Shown piece after piece: positions 26,966 through 34,615 of a stretch of 64,000 nucleotides of DNA; position 1 is the stretch's first letter, and every line of letters starts with the position of its first letter. Origin of the DNA: Anaerolineae bacterium (lineage in GTDB: Bacteria > Chloroflexota > Anaerolineae > Promineifilales > Promineifilaceae); NCBI GenBank assembly GCA_019637635.1, contig JAHBVI010000009.1, forward strand, positions 27,935 to 91,934. Direction: 5' to 3'. The translations under genes and the position numbers were made by a program. Below the pieces are notes generated by a model. The model was given only the letters and a program-made list of their open reading frames with translations. It searched no databases and was not told the DNA's origin.

Positions 26966-26979
26966 TGTTATCGTTAACG
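26966..26979 (+). promoter_or_regulatory. LacI-type operator in front of araA
   Basis: TGTTATCGTTAACG is the partner of 26800-26813, about 166 bp apart, which would allow looping across the divergent promoters. It lies directly upstream of the araA leader hairpin. Spacing to a promoter could not be fixed; TTGACA at about 26939-26944 and a TAAAAT at 26961-26966 (16-bp spacer) are a plausible -35/-10, which puts the operator over the start point. Confidence 0.8.
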
Positions 26980-26983
26980 AAAG

Positions 26984-27022
26984 AAAAATGTAAGGCGATT
27001 TGACAAATCGCCTTACATTTTT
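26984..27022 (+). promoter_or_regulatory. Terminator-like 18-bp hairpin in the araA leader
   Basis: Arms 26984-27001 and 27005-27022 are perfectly complementary with a 3-nt loop, and the 3' arm ends in TTTTT. It stands between the operator and the AAGGAG site (27024-27029) of araA. It could be an attenuator, an RNA-stabilising 5' stem, or a terminator for antisense transcripts; the A-run on the other strand makes it bidirectional. Confidence 0.75.
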
Positions 27023-27037
27023 GAAGGAGAGTGTGAT

Positions 27038-28543
27038 ATGGACATTTATCAAGATCAGGAAGTGTGGTTCATCACCGGCAGCCAGCATTTGTATGGGCCG
27101 GAAGCATTAGAGCAGGTGGCGGCCAACGCCCAGGTGGTGGTGGAAGGCATGAATGCCTCCGGTAAACTCCCGGTGCGGCTTGTTTTTAAGCCGGTGTTGA
27201 CCACCCCCGAAGCCATTTATAACCTCTGTCTGGAAGCCAACAGCGCCCGGTCGTGCATCGGCCTGGTCGCCTGGATGCACACCTTTTCCCCGGCTAAAAT
27301 GTGGATCGCCGGGCTGAACGTGCTGCAAAAACCGCTGCTCGATTTCCACACCCAATTCAACCGGGACATCCCCTGGGACACCATTGACATGGATTTTATG
27401 AACCTGAACCAGACGGCGCACGGTGGCCGCGAGTTCGGGTTTATCAATGCGCGGGGGCGACGGCCAGGCAAAATTGTCATCGGCCACTGGCAGGATGAAG
27501 AAGTGTTAACCCGCATCAACGTCTGGGCGCGGGCGGCGGCGGCCTGGGCGGACTGGCAAACGGCCAAAATCGCCCGTTTTGGCGACAACATGCGCCAGGT
27601 GGCCGTCACCGAAGGGGATAAAGTGGCCGCGCAGATGCAGTTTGGCTACAGCGTCAACGGCTACGGCGTGGGCGACCTGGTGCAGGTGGTGAACGCCGTC
27701 AGCGACACCGAAATTGACCATCTGATTGACCAGTACGAAACAGAATACACCGTCACGCCCGCGCTGCGGTGGGATGGGGCGCAGCGCCAATCGCTGCGCG
27801 AAGCAGCCTGCATTGAACTGGGGCTACGCCGGTTCTTAGAGGAAGGTGGCTTTAAGGGGTTCACGACGACGTTTGAAGATTTGCACGGTCTGGCGCAGTT
27901 GCCTGGTCTGGCGGTGCAGCGGCTCATGGCCGATGGTTACGGTTTTGGTGCGGAAGGGGATTGGAAAACGGCCGCACTGCTGCGGGCGATGAAGGTGATG
28001 GCGAAAGGGCTGCCGGGCGGTACCTCCTTCATGGAAGATTACACCTACCATTTTGAGCCGGGCAACATGAAGGTGCTGGGGGCGCATATGCTGGAAATCT
28101 GCCCGACAATTGCGGCGGGCAAACCGTCGCTGGAAATTCACCCATTGGGCATTGGCGGCAAGGCCGACCCCGTGCGGCTGGTGTTTGATACCCCACCCGG
28201 TCCCGGCCTGAATGCTACCCTGATTGACATGGGCAACCGCTTCCGCCTGGTGGTAAACACGGTAGAGGTTGTGCCGCCGGATGCACCGCTGCCCAAACTA
28301 CCGGTAGCCCGTGCTGTCTGGATTCCCCAGCCCAACCTCAAGGTGGCGGTGGCGGCCTGGGCTTATGCCGGCGGGGCGCACCACACCGGCTTCAGCCAGG
28401 CACTCACCGTGGAACATCTGGAAGATTTTGCGGCCATGGCCGGCCTGGAAATGCTGCTGATTGACGAAACCACCGCCCTGAGCGACTTCCAAAAGGAGCT
28501 GCGCTGGAACGAACTCTACTATCATCTGGCAAAAGGGATTTGA
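27038..28543 (+). CDS. araA: L-arabinose isomerase
   Basis: The 501-aa Mn-dependent enzyme converts L-arabinose to L-ribulose. '[19 protein letters not shown]' is the family start. '[19 protein letters not shown]' and '[17 protein letters not shown]' carry the two metal-ligand Glu, and '[13 protein letters not shown]' and '[20 protein letters not shown]' the two His ligands. Length equals E. coli AraA (500 aa). ATG 27038 has GAAGGAGAG upstream. It is divergent from the regulator and the araB-araD-importer genes and shares their operators. The gene contains no copy of ACGGCCGT. Confidence 0.97.
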   Translation: MDIYQDQEVWFITGSQHLYGPEALEQVAANAQVVVEGMNASGKLPVRLVFKPVLTTPEAIYNLCLEANSARSCIGLVAWMHTFSPAKMWIAGLNVLQKPLLDFHTQFNRDIPWDTIDMDFMNLNQTAHGGREFGFINARGRRPGKIVIGHWQDEEVLTRINVWARAAAAWADWQTAKIARFGDNMRQVAVTEGDKVAAQMQFGYSVNGYGVGDLVQVVNAVSDTEIDHLIDQYETEYTVTPALRWDGAQRQSLREAACIELGLRRFLEEGGFKGFTTTFEDLHGLAQLPGLAVQRLMADGYGFGAEGDWKTAALLRAMKVMAKGLPGGTSFMEDYTYHFEPGNMKVLGAHMLEICPTIAAGKPSLEIHPLGIGGKADPVRLVFDTPPGPGLNATLIDMGNRFRLVVNTVEVVPPDAPLPKLPVARAVWIPQPNLKVAVAAWAYAGGAHHTGFSQALTVEHLEDFAAMAGLEMLLIDETTALSDFQKELRWNELYYHLAKGI

Positions 28544-28552
28544 TAAAAAACA

Positions 28553-28597
28553 GCCATTCTCAATTTATCTGCCACTGCCAGCCAAATTGAGAATGGC
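28553..28597. repeat. Perfect 14-bp hairpin after araA, related to the dispersed repeat
   Basis: Arms 28553-28566 and 28584-28597 are exact complements. It begins 9 bp after the araA stop. The reverse complement resembles 13681-13709. No U-tract follows, so it is not a typical terminator. Confidence 0.82.
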
Positions 28598-28701
28598 CGC
28601 CACGATTAGCACGAATAGATGGTTAACTGCATTTGGATGTCATGTAAAAGTGTTCCCCAAACCTTTGACAGTTGTTGACATTCCCATTCTTTCACGCCAA
28701 T

Positions 28702-28935
28702 ATGTCGTTATACGATAGCGGACAGCGGTTGAACTACCCAGCCCGACACGCCATCGCTCTGGGAGATGTAAATGGTGATGGGGCTGTAGATGTCATTGCC
28801 GGTAAGTTGGGTGATGCCACTGTCTGGTTTAACGACGGCGCCGGCCAACTGCAACAATTCTACGCGGCGCAACCCTGGCTGCTGGTCAACACGGCGCTGA
28901 CCTCCCACAAGCGCCGGGCCAGCGTTTCATCCTGA
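28702..28935 (+). pseudogene. Fragment of a VCBS/FG-GAP repeat protein
   Basis: An open stretch of about 77 codons contains one recognisable repeat, 'AIALGDVNGDGAVDVIAGKL' with the calcium-binding D-x-N-G-D-G loop, followed by 'DATVWFNDGAGQLQ'. These repeats normally occur in large secreted proteins in many copies. Here there is no signal peptide, only one unit, and the frame runs 76 bp into the 3' end of the opposite SDR gene. The homology ends near 28860, exactly where the SDR gene begins to overlap. I read it as a leftover of a larger gene. Confidence 0.6.
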
Positions 28936-29699
28936 GATGTGGTTGACGGCCGTGCCTCTCGCTCATCCCGAAAATACCGTCCTGTCACATCCTCCGCCTC
29001 CGGCGCTGTGGCCAGATAAAGCGAAGTCCGCGCCCCTTCGGCCCAACTGAGGCCGCCGCGCGATACGGAACGGGGCAGCCCGGAATAATCGCGCCCCAGG
29101 TTCGTGTCTACTACGCCCGGATGCAGGCAATTGGCGGTCACGGCCGTATCCGCCAACCGCCGCGCCAGTTCAAATGTAAACAGCACATTCATCAACTTAG
29201 TATTGGCATACACCTGCGTCGGCCGGTAGCTCCGTTCTGCCTGCAAATCGGCAAAATCCACCACACCGCTGGCATGAACCTGTGAGGAAACGTTGATAAT
29301 CCGTGCTGGCGCGCTGGTCTTCAACACGTCCAGCAGCAAATGGGTCAGCAGAAAATAGGCCAGATGGTTCACGGCAAACTGCCTTTCCAGCCCATCGGCC
29401 GTCACCTCCCGCTGACGGGGGATGACGCTGGCATTGTTGATGAGGATGTGCAGCACCTCATGCCGCGCCTGAAAATCGGCGGCGGCCTGCCGAATGGAAG
29501 CCAGCGAAGCCAGGTCACACAGCAGCAGTTCCACATGGGGGTTGCCGGTGGATTGTTGCACGTCACGCACGGCCGTTGCCCCCCGCGTCTCGTCCCGGCA
29601 CAACATCACCACCGTCGCGCCCCATTCCGCCAGGCCCACGGCTGTGGCATACCCAATCCCCGTATTCGCTCCCGTCACCAGGCAAATTTTTCCGTCCAC
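28860..29699 (-). CDS. Short-chain dehydrogenase/reductase
   Basis: The 279-aa Rossmann enzyme is of the retinol-dehydrogenase-like classical SDR type. The cofactor loop is 'VTGANTGIGYATA' (8-20), followed by 'LLLCDLASLASIRQAA', 'LINNASVIPRQ' (NNAG motif with Ser), the catalytic Ser in 'IINVSSQVHASG', and the catalytic Tyr/Lys in 'YANTKLMN' (Y-x3-K). 'LHPGVVDTNLG' is the post-active-site block. An Arg after the second strand ('VMLCRDETRG') suggests NADP(H). Substrate unknown. Start GTG 29699 is used because no ATG is close; this is the least certain part. The gene stands alone. Confidence 0.85.
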   Translation of the reverse strand: MDGKICLVTGANTGIGYATAVGLAEWGATVVMLCRDETRGATAVRDVQQSTGNPHVELLLCDLASLASIRQAAADFQARHEVLHILINNASVIPRQREVTADGLERQFAVNHLAYFLLTHLLLDVLKTSAPARIINVSSQVHASGVVDFADLQAERSYRPTQVYANTKLMNVLFTFELARRLADTAVTANCLHPGVVDTNLGRDYSGLPRSVSRGGLSWAEGARTSLYLATAPEAEDVTGRYFRDEREARPSTTSQDETLARRLWEVSAVLTSSQGCAA

Positions 29700-29725
29700 G
29701 ATGGTACCTGTACTGCCTTTTGGGA

Positions 29726-29806
29726 ACTTAACCGCAAAGAACGCGAAGGACGCAAAGTTTTATCCTTATCTGTGTGTTCTCTGCATCCTTTGCGGTGAAT
29801 CATTAC
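29726..29806. repeat. Inverted repeat of CGCAAAG-like units
   Basis: The left part (about 29728-29757) contains CGCAAAG, ACGCGAAGG and ACGCAAAG in tandem. The right part (about 29784-29806) contains the complement CATCCTTTGCGGTGAA. It lies between the SDR gene and the glycine-cleavage promoter. Confidence 0.6.
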
Positions 29807-29830
29807 CCTTTGTCTTTCATTGTTACATTT

Positions 29831-29858
29831 TTGCACTTTCCCCCCGCTCCGGTACAAT
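29831..29858 (+). promoter_or_regulatory. Promoter of the gcvHP transcript
   Basis: TTGCAC (29831-29836) and TACAAT (29853-29858) are separated by 16 bp and lie about 60 bp upstream of the first riboswitch aptamer. The expected start is near 29865. Confidence 0.65.
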
Positions 29859-29933
29859 GTATCTTATCAATGTATACCATCCTGGCAATTTGAAAAGTGA
29901 ATAATGCAAACGGCCGTGCGGGAGAGTATCTGA

Positions 29934-30003
29934 ATCCGTAATCGGTAATCAGTAATCGGTAAACGGTGAACCGATTACCGATCACCGATTACCGATTACC
30001 GAT
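29934..30003 (+). repeat. GTAATCG-type inverted repeat inside riboswitch aptamer I
   Basis: GTAATCG/GTAATCA heptamers run from 29938 to about 29965. The complementary GATTACC units run from about 29970 to 30003. Two registers are possible: 29938-29960 with 29970-29992 (21 of 23 pairs) or 29934-29950 with 29987-30003 (16 of 17) around an inner hairpin. Either keeps the flanking aptamer core intact. Confidence 0.85.
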
Positions 30004-30168
30004 CACCGAAGGGGCAACCGGCGAGCGATCTATCGCCCACCGCGAATCTCTCAGGTAAAAGGACCGGACGGCAGGGTGTATCTGAAAAATGCGTAACAGA
30101 ACGCATACCGAAGGGGCAAACGGCAGGCAAAAGTTTACCTGCTGCCAATCTCTCAGGTTAATGACAGA

Positions 30169-30208
30169 GGACGCTGGCAAAACGCCGTTTTGCCATGCGT
30201 CCTTTTTT
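30169..30208 (+). terminator. Riboswitch-controlled intrinsic terminator
   Basis: Stem 30169-30183 with 30187-30202 (one bulged base, 3-nt loop) is followed by TTTTTT. It directly follows aptamer II and precedes gcvH by about 100 bp. Confidence 0.88.
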
Positions 30209-30218
30209 ATTTTCTACC

Positions 30219-30288
30219 GTAGGGGCGAGGCAGATGGGTATAAATTTGTCCGACAAGACAACGCATCCCCCATCTGCCTCGCCCGTAC
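30219..30288. repeat. GTAGGGGCGAGGC-type inverted repeat before gcvH
   Basis: The 20-nt arms 30219-30238 and 30269-30288 pair at 18 positions. It lies in the gcvH leader after the riboswitch terminator and ends 18 bp before the ATG. Related elements lie at 34531-34590 and 50021-50047. Confidence 0.82.
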
Positions 30289-30305
30289 CCACAAAGGAGT
30301 AGATC

Positions 30306-30695
30306 ATGTCCAAAATCCCTGCAAATTACCGTTTTTCCGATGATGATGAATGGGTGCGCGTGGAAGGCGACGAAGTGGTGATTGGCATCACCGACCACGC
30401 CCAGGATTCCCTGTCTGACATCGTGTACCTGCAACTGCCCGATGTTGGCGACAGCTTTGGCGCGGGCGACGCCTTCGGCGTGGTGGAATCGGTGAAAGCC
30501 GCCGCCGACCTGTTGATGCCCATTGCCGGGGAAGTCACGGCCGTAAACACCCCCCTCATTGACACCCCCGAACTCGTCAACAGCGACCCCTACGGCGACG
30601 CCTGGATGATCCGCGTCCGCCCGGACAACATGGCCGACGCGGATGCCCTGATGGACGCAGCGGCGTATGAGAAGTTTTTGGCAGAAAGAGAGTAA
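30306..30695 (+). CDS. gcvH: Glycine cleavage system H protein
   Basis: The 129-aa lipoyl carrier protein shuttles the aminomethyl group between the P, T and L proteins. 'YRFSDDDEWVRVEGDEVVIG' is the family start. The lipoylated Lys lies in 'GVVESVKAAADLLMPIAGEV' (about residue 64). 'DPYGDAWMIRVRP' is the usual C-terminal block. The length is normal. An AAAGGAG site precedes ATG 30306. It is the first gene of the riboswitch-controlled transcript and is followed by gcvP across a repeat-bearing 99-bp gap. Confidence 0.96.
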   Translation: MSKIPANYRFSDDDEWVRVEGDEVVIGITDHAQDSLSDIVYLQLPDVGDSFGAGDAFGVVESVKAAADLLMPIAGEVTAVNTPLIDTPELVNSDPYGDAWMIRVRPDNMADADALMDAAAYEKFLAERE

Positions 30696-30704
30696 GAAAC
30701 AGGA

Positions 30705-30772
30705 AGTAAGCAGTGGGCAGTAAGCAGTGAGCAGTTTGCTTTTACTGCTCACTGCTCACCGCTTACTGCTCA
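30705..30772. repeat. GCAGTRA-type inverted repeat between gcvH and gcvP
   Basis: The left arm (about 30705-30735) is tandem GCAGTAA, GCAGTGG and GCAGTGA heptamers, and the right arm (about 30743-30772) their complements. It begins about 9 bp after the gcvH stop and ends 22 bp before the gcvP ATG. It may set the relative expression of the two genes. Confidence 0.85.
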
Positions 30773-30794
30773 CTTTCCCCTACTGGAGAAAACA

Positions 30795-33725
30795 ATGACA
30801 ACCCACGAAATCATTGAAGCCGGTGAGAACGGACATACGGCCGTGCCCAATCACGACATGCTCCGTCCCGCTGACCGGTTTGTGAAACGGCATCTTGGCC
30901 CGCGCAGCAAAGAGGTAACGGAAATGCTGCACACGTTGGGCCTCAACTCGCTGGATGAACTGGTAGACCAGGCCGTGCCCGCCAACATCCGCATGAAGGG
31001 AGAGTTGAAGCTGGAACGGCCGCGCAGTGAAACGGCCGTGCTGGACGAACTGCGCGCCCTGGCTAACCAAAACCAGGTGTACCGCTCCTTCATCGGCATG
31101 GGCTACAGCGACACCATCACCCCGCCCGTCATCCAGCGCAACATCCTGGAAAACCCCGGCTGGTATACCCAATACACCCCCTACCAGCCCGAAATCGCCC
31201 AGGGCCGACTGGAAGCGTTGATCAACTTCCAGACCATGATCACCGACCTGACCGGCATGGAGATCGCCAACGCCTCCCTGCTAGACGAAGGCACCGCCGC
31301 CGCCGAAGCCATGACCCTCTGCCAGCGCGCCATGCCCCGCAGCAGCAAAGCCAACACCTTTTTCGTCTCTGAACTGTGCCACCCGCAAACCATTGCCGTC
31401 GTGCAGACCCGCGCCGAGCCACTGGGTTACCAGGTCATCGTTGGCGACCACACCAGCTACGACTTTAGCCAGCCCACCTTTGGCGTGCTGCTGCAATACC
31501 CCGCCACCACCGGGGACATCCTCGACTATGAACCGTTCATCCAGAAAGCGCACGCGCACGGTGCATTAGCCGTCGTCGCTGCCGATTTGCTGGCGCTGGT
31601 ACTGCTGCGGCCGCCCGGCGAAATGGGCGCGGATGTGGTGGTGGGCAATTCGCAGCGATTTGGTGTGCCCATGGGCTACGGCGGCCCCCACGCCGCCTAC
31701 ATGGCCACTAAAGACGAACACAAACGCATCATGCCCGGCCGGCTGATTGGTGTTTCCATTGACGCCCAGGGCAAACCCGGCTACCGGCTGGCGCTGCAAA
31801 CCCGCGAACAACACATCCGCCGCGAAAAAGCGACCAGCAACATTTGCACAGCGCAGGTGTTATTGGCCGTCATGGCCTCCATGTACGCCGTCTATCACGG
31901 CCCGGAAGGGCTAAAGCGTATTGCCCGGCGGGTGCGGCTGATCACCCAGGTGGTCGCCGCCGGATTGCGCGAATTGGGCTATGAACTGAACGGCGAGCCG
32001 GTGTTCGACACGCTGAAAGTGAGCGGCGGCCCGCTGGCCCAGGCGCAAATTCAGGCGCGCGCTCTGGCGCGGCGGGTCAACCTGCGTACCTTTGCCGATG
32101 GCACGGTGGGCGTTTCGTTGGACGAAGCCACCCGCCGCCACGATTTGGAAACGGTGCTGGAGATTTTTGGCGGGCAGCCGGGGCAGTTTGACCTGGAAGC
32201 GATGGCCGACGCCGTCTCGCTGGACTACGATGCACTCCACCAGCGCACCAGCCCGTTTCTCACCCACCCCACCTTCAACAGCTACTTCTCGGAAACGGAG
32301 ATGCTGCGCTACATTCGCCGCCTGGAAAGCCGGGACCTCTCCCTGACCCACTCCATGATCCCGCTCGGCTCCTGCACCATGAAGCTGAATGCTACGGCCG
32401 AAATGCTGCCCATCACCTTGCCCGAATTCGGCCATCTGCACCCCTTTGCGCCGCTGGAACAAACCCAGGGCTACCAGGAATTATTCCGCCGCCTGGAAAA
32501 CTGGCTGATGGAGATCACCGGCTTTGACGCTTTCTCCTTGCAGCCCAACTCCGGCGCGCAGGGGGAATACACCGGGCTGCTGGTCATCCGCGCTTACCAC
32601 CACGCCAAAGGGGATGCGCACCGCAACGTCTGCCTGATTCCCAGTTCGGCGCACGGCACCAACCCGGCCAGCGCCGCTCTGGCGGGCATGGACGTGGTGG
32701 TGGTGCAGTGTGACGATGCCGGCAACATTGACGTGGCTGACCTGCGCGCCAAAGCGGAAAAACACCAGGAAAGGCTGGCGGCGCTCATGGTCACATACCC
32801 ATCCACACATGGCGTTTTTGAAGCGGCCATCGCCGAAATCTGCCAGATTGTGCATGAGTTTGGCGGGCAGGTATATCTGGATGGGGCGAACATGAATGCC
32901 CAGGTAGGGCTGACCCGTCCGGGCGACTTTGGCGCGGATGTGTGTCATTTGAATTTACATAAGACGTTTTGCATTCCACACGGCGGCGGCGGGCCGGGCA
33001 TGGGGCCAATTGGCGTCAAGGCGCACATCGCCCCCTTCCTGCCGGGGCATCCGGTGGTTGCCGGGGTGGGCGGGGCGCAGGCCATTGGGCCGGTGTCGTC
33101 GGCGCCCTGGGGCAGCGCCAGCATCCTACCCATTTCGTATGCCTACATTGCCATGATGGGCAGCTGGGGGCTGACGGTGGCGACGAAGGTGGCGATTTTG
33201 AACGCCAATTACATCGCCGAACGGCTGGAGCCGCATTATCCAGTGTTGTATCGCGGGGCCAACGGCCGTGTCGCCCATGAATGTATTGTGGATTTGCGCC
33301 ACTTTAAGGAGCTGGTGCCGGTGGATGATGTGGCCAAGCGGCTGATGGACTTTGGCTTCCACGCCCCCACCATGTCCTTCCCCGTGCCCGGCACGCTGAT
33401 GATTGAGCCGACGGAGAGTGAATCCAAAGCGGAGCTAGACCGCTTTTGCGAGGCGATGATCCAGATTCGTGCCGAAATTCGGGCGGTGGAAAATGGGGAG
33501 ATCACCCACGAGGACAGCCCGCTGGCGCACGCGCCGCACACGGCCGAGGTGATTATGAGCGACAGTTGGAATCGGCCGTATTCCCGTGAACAGGCCGCAT
33601 ACCCGGCAACCTGGGTGCGCGAGCGCAAATTCTGGCCTTACGTAGGGCGTATTGACAACGTCTACGGCGACCGCAACCTGTTCTGTATCTGCCCGCCGGT
33701 AGAGGCCTACGCGGAAGTTTCGTAG
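30795..33725 (+). CDS. gcvP: Glycine dehydrogenase (decarboxylating), P protein, fused P1-P2 type
   Basis: The 976-aa PLP enzyme decarboxylates glycine and loads aminomethyl on GcvH. The N-terminal half ('[20 protein letters not shown]', '[20 protein letters not shown]') corresponds to the P1 chain. The C-terminal half ('[20 protein letters not shown]', '[20 protein letters not shown]') is P2 with the PLP Lys in '[20 protein letters not shown]'. Total length equals the single-chain bacterial and mitochondrial form. TGGAGAA precedes the ATG. GcvT and the L protein are not in this window, so they must be encoded elsewhere. Confidence 0.97.
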   Translation: MTTHEIIEAGENGHTAVPNHDMLRPADRFVKRHLGPRSKEVTEMLHTLGLNSLDELVDQAVPANIRMKGELKLERPRSETAVLDELRALANQNQVYRSFIGMGYSDTITPPVIQRNILENPGWYTQYTPYQPEIAQGRLEALINFQTMITDLTGMEIANASLLDEGTAAAEAMTLCQRAMPRSSKANTFFVSELCHPQTIAVVQTRAEPLGYQVIVGDHTSYDFSQPTFGVLLQYPATTGDILDYEPFIQKAHAHGALAVVAADLLALVLLRPPGEMGADVVVGNSQRFGVPMGYGGPHAAYMATKDEHKRIMPGRLIGVSIDAQGKPGYRLALQTREQHIRREKATSNICTAQVLLAVMASMYAVYHGPEGLKRIARRVRLITQVVAAGLRELGYELNGEPVFDTLKVSGGPLAQAQIQARALARRVNLRTFADGTVGVSLDEATRRHDLETVLEIFGGQPGQFDLEAMADAVSLDYDALHQRTSPFLTHPTFNSYFSETEMLRYIRRLESRDLSLTHSMIPLGSCTMKLNATAEMLPITLPEFGHLHPFAPLEQTQGYQELFRRLENWLMEITGFDAFSLQPNSGAQGEYTGLLVIRAYHHAKGDAHRNVCLIPSSAHGTNPASAALAGMDVVVVQCDDAGNIDVADLRAKAEKHQERLAALMVTYPSTHGVFEAAIAEICQIVHEFGGQVYLDGANMNAQVGLTRPGDFGADVCHLNLHKTFCIPHGGGGPGMGPIGVKAHIAPFLPGHPVVAGVGGAQAIGPVSSAPWGSASILPISYAYIAMMGSWGLTVATKVAILNANYIAERLEPHYPVLYRGANGRVAHECIVDLRHFKELVPVDDVAKRLMDFGFHAPTMSFPVPGTLMIEPTESESKAELDRFCEAMIQIRAEIRAVENGEITHEDSPLAHAPHTAEVIMSDSWNRPYSREQAAYPATWVRERKFWPYVGRIDNVYGDRNLFCICPPVEAYAEVS

Positions 33726-33726
33726 C

Positions 33727-33789
33727 AGTGCCAGGCACAGGGCAAAACATTTTGGCCAGCCTGATACCTGATGCCCCGTGCCTGGCACT
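33727..33789. repeat. 18-bp inverted repeat after gcvP
   Basis: Arms 33727-33744 and 33772-33789 pair at 17 of 18 positions (core AGTGCCAGGCAC). It starts 1 bp after the gcvP stop and lacks a U-tract. The following toxin-antitoxin promoter begins just beyond it. Confidence 0.85.
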
Positions 33790-33828
33790 CCCAGCGCGTG
33801 TTATAATCACGGCCGTGAGGTGATGACG

Positions 33829-34176
33829 ATGATTCTGGAAATTGAAACCAAACCTGTGCCGCTGCGAGTAAATGCGGATGGCGTTATTCTGGTGGGTAAA
33901 ACCCGCGTCCCCATAGATACAGTGGTCTATTGCTTCTGGAATGGTGATACGGCCGAAGAGATTGTAGAGCAATTTGACGCCTTAAAGTTGTCCGAGGTGT
34001 ATGCTGTTATTGCCTATTATCTAGATCACCAGGAAGAAATTGACGCTTATATCAAACAACGCAAACAAGAAGCGGAGATCATACGCCAGGAAAATGAAAG
34101 ACGGTTCCCCAGCCATGGATTGCGTGAAAAATTGTTAACCCACCTGAAAAATGTCGAAGCTGAAGTTTCTGGCTGA
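33829..34176 (+). CDS. DUF433 family antitoxin
   Basis: The 115-aa protein has the DUF433 pattern 'LRVNADGVILVGKTRVPIDT' and 'FWNGDTAEEIVEQFDALKLS', which forms a small winged helix, followed by 'VYAVIAYYLDHQEEID' and a charged helix. Such proteins precede PIN-like DUF5615 toxins as antitoxin and autorepressor. ATG 33829 has GAGG at suitable distance; ATG 33823 and the upstream Met at 33778 are less likely. A TATAAT lies at 33802-33807, and an ACGGCCGT sits between it and the start. The stop overlaps the downstream gene by 26 bp. Confidence 0.82.
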   Translation: MILEIETKPVPLRVNADGVILVGKTRVPIDTVVYCFWNGDTAEEIVEQFDALKLSEVYAVIAYYLDHQEEIDAYIKQRKQEAEIIRQENERRFPSHGLREKLLTHLKNVEAEVSG

Positions 34177-34495
34177 CGAGAATTTCAACGGCCGTATCCT
34201 GCGCGGTCTGCTACGGCGCAACCCTGATCTGGACGTTCTGCGTGTCCAGGATACGGAAGTGGCCGAGGCAGATGATCCGGTTATGCTGGAATGGGCGGCT
34301 CAAAGCGGGCGGATTCTATTAACCCATGACGTAAACACCGTGACGAAGTATGTGTATGAACGGATAGCCGAAGGGAAACCTATGCCCGGCGTTTTTGAAA
34401 TCAAACGTTCCATGCCCATCGGTTTGGCGATTGAGCAATTGCTGATTGTGATAGTAGCCAGTTTTGAAGGGGAATGGGAGAACCAGATCCAATAA
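34151..34495 (+). CDS. DUF5615 PIN-like toxin
   Basis: The 114-aa protein has 'KFLADENFNGRILRGLL' with the Asp/Glu pair of the PIN-like active site, 'ILLTHDVNTVTKYVYERI' with the second Asp, and 'IGLAIEQLLIVIV'. This is the DUF5615/Mut7-C-like fold expected to cleave RNA. It overlaps the DUF433 gene, so the two form a type II toxin-antitoxin operon. Predicted activity rests on family knowledge; target unknown. Confidence 0.82.
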   Translation: MSKLKFLADENFNGRILRGLLRRNPDLDVLRVQDTEVAEADDPVMLEWAAQSGRILLTHDVNTVTKYVYERIAEGKPMPGVFEIKRSMPIGLAIEQLLIVIVASFEGEWENQIQ

Positions 34496-34530
34496 TTGCC
34501 ACTTTAGGCCGATGAGTCAAGGTTATTAAT

Positions 34531-34590
34531 GGGGCGGTTGGTGTCCATGTTTTAGTGAACAGACACGGCCGTACCCAACCGCCTCGCCCC
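34531..34590. repeat. Hairpin related to GTAGGGGCGAGGC
   Basis: Arms 34533-34541 and 34575-34583 pair perfectly, extended by GTGTC/GACAC inside. An ACGGCCGT copy sits in the 3' arm. It lies between the toxin gene and the 3' end of the disrupted lipoprotein gene. Confidence 0.7.
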
Positions 34591-34615
34591 TACGAATTGG
34601 GTGGGTGAAGAATTG

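Larger units (their letters stand above)
29919..30208 (+). promoter_or_regulatory. Tandem glycine riboswitch with intrinsic terminator
   Basis: Two aptamers are visible by their hallmark core. Aptamer I has GGGAGAG (29920-29926), CACCGAAGGGGCAA (30004-30017) and AATCTCTCAGG (30044-30054). Aptamer II has ACCGAAGGGGCAAA (30108-30121) and AATCTCTCAGGT (30148-30159). The linker AAAAGGAC is also typical. The P2/P3 arm of aptamer I is about 70 nt long and made of GTAATCG heptamers (29934-30003), whereas this arm is normally short. The 5' P1 strand of aptamer II (GGGTG near 30077) is weakly matched. The expression platform is the terminator at 30169-30208. In known cases glycine binding prevents termination and turns the glycine-cleavage genes on. 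Confidence 0.92.
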
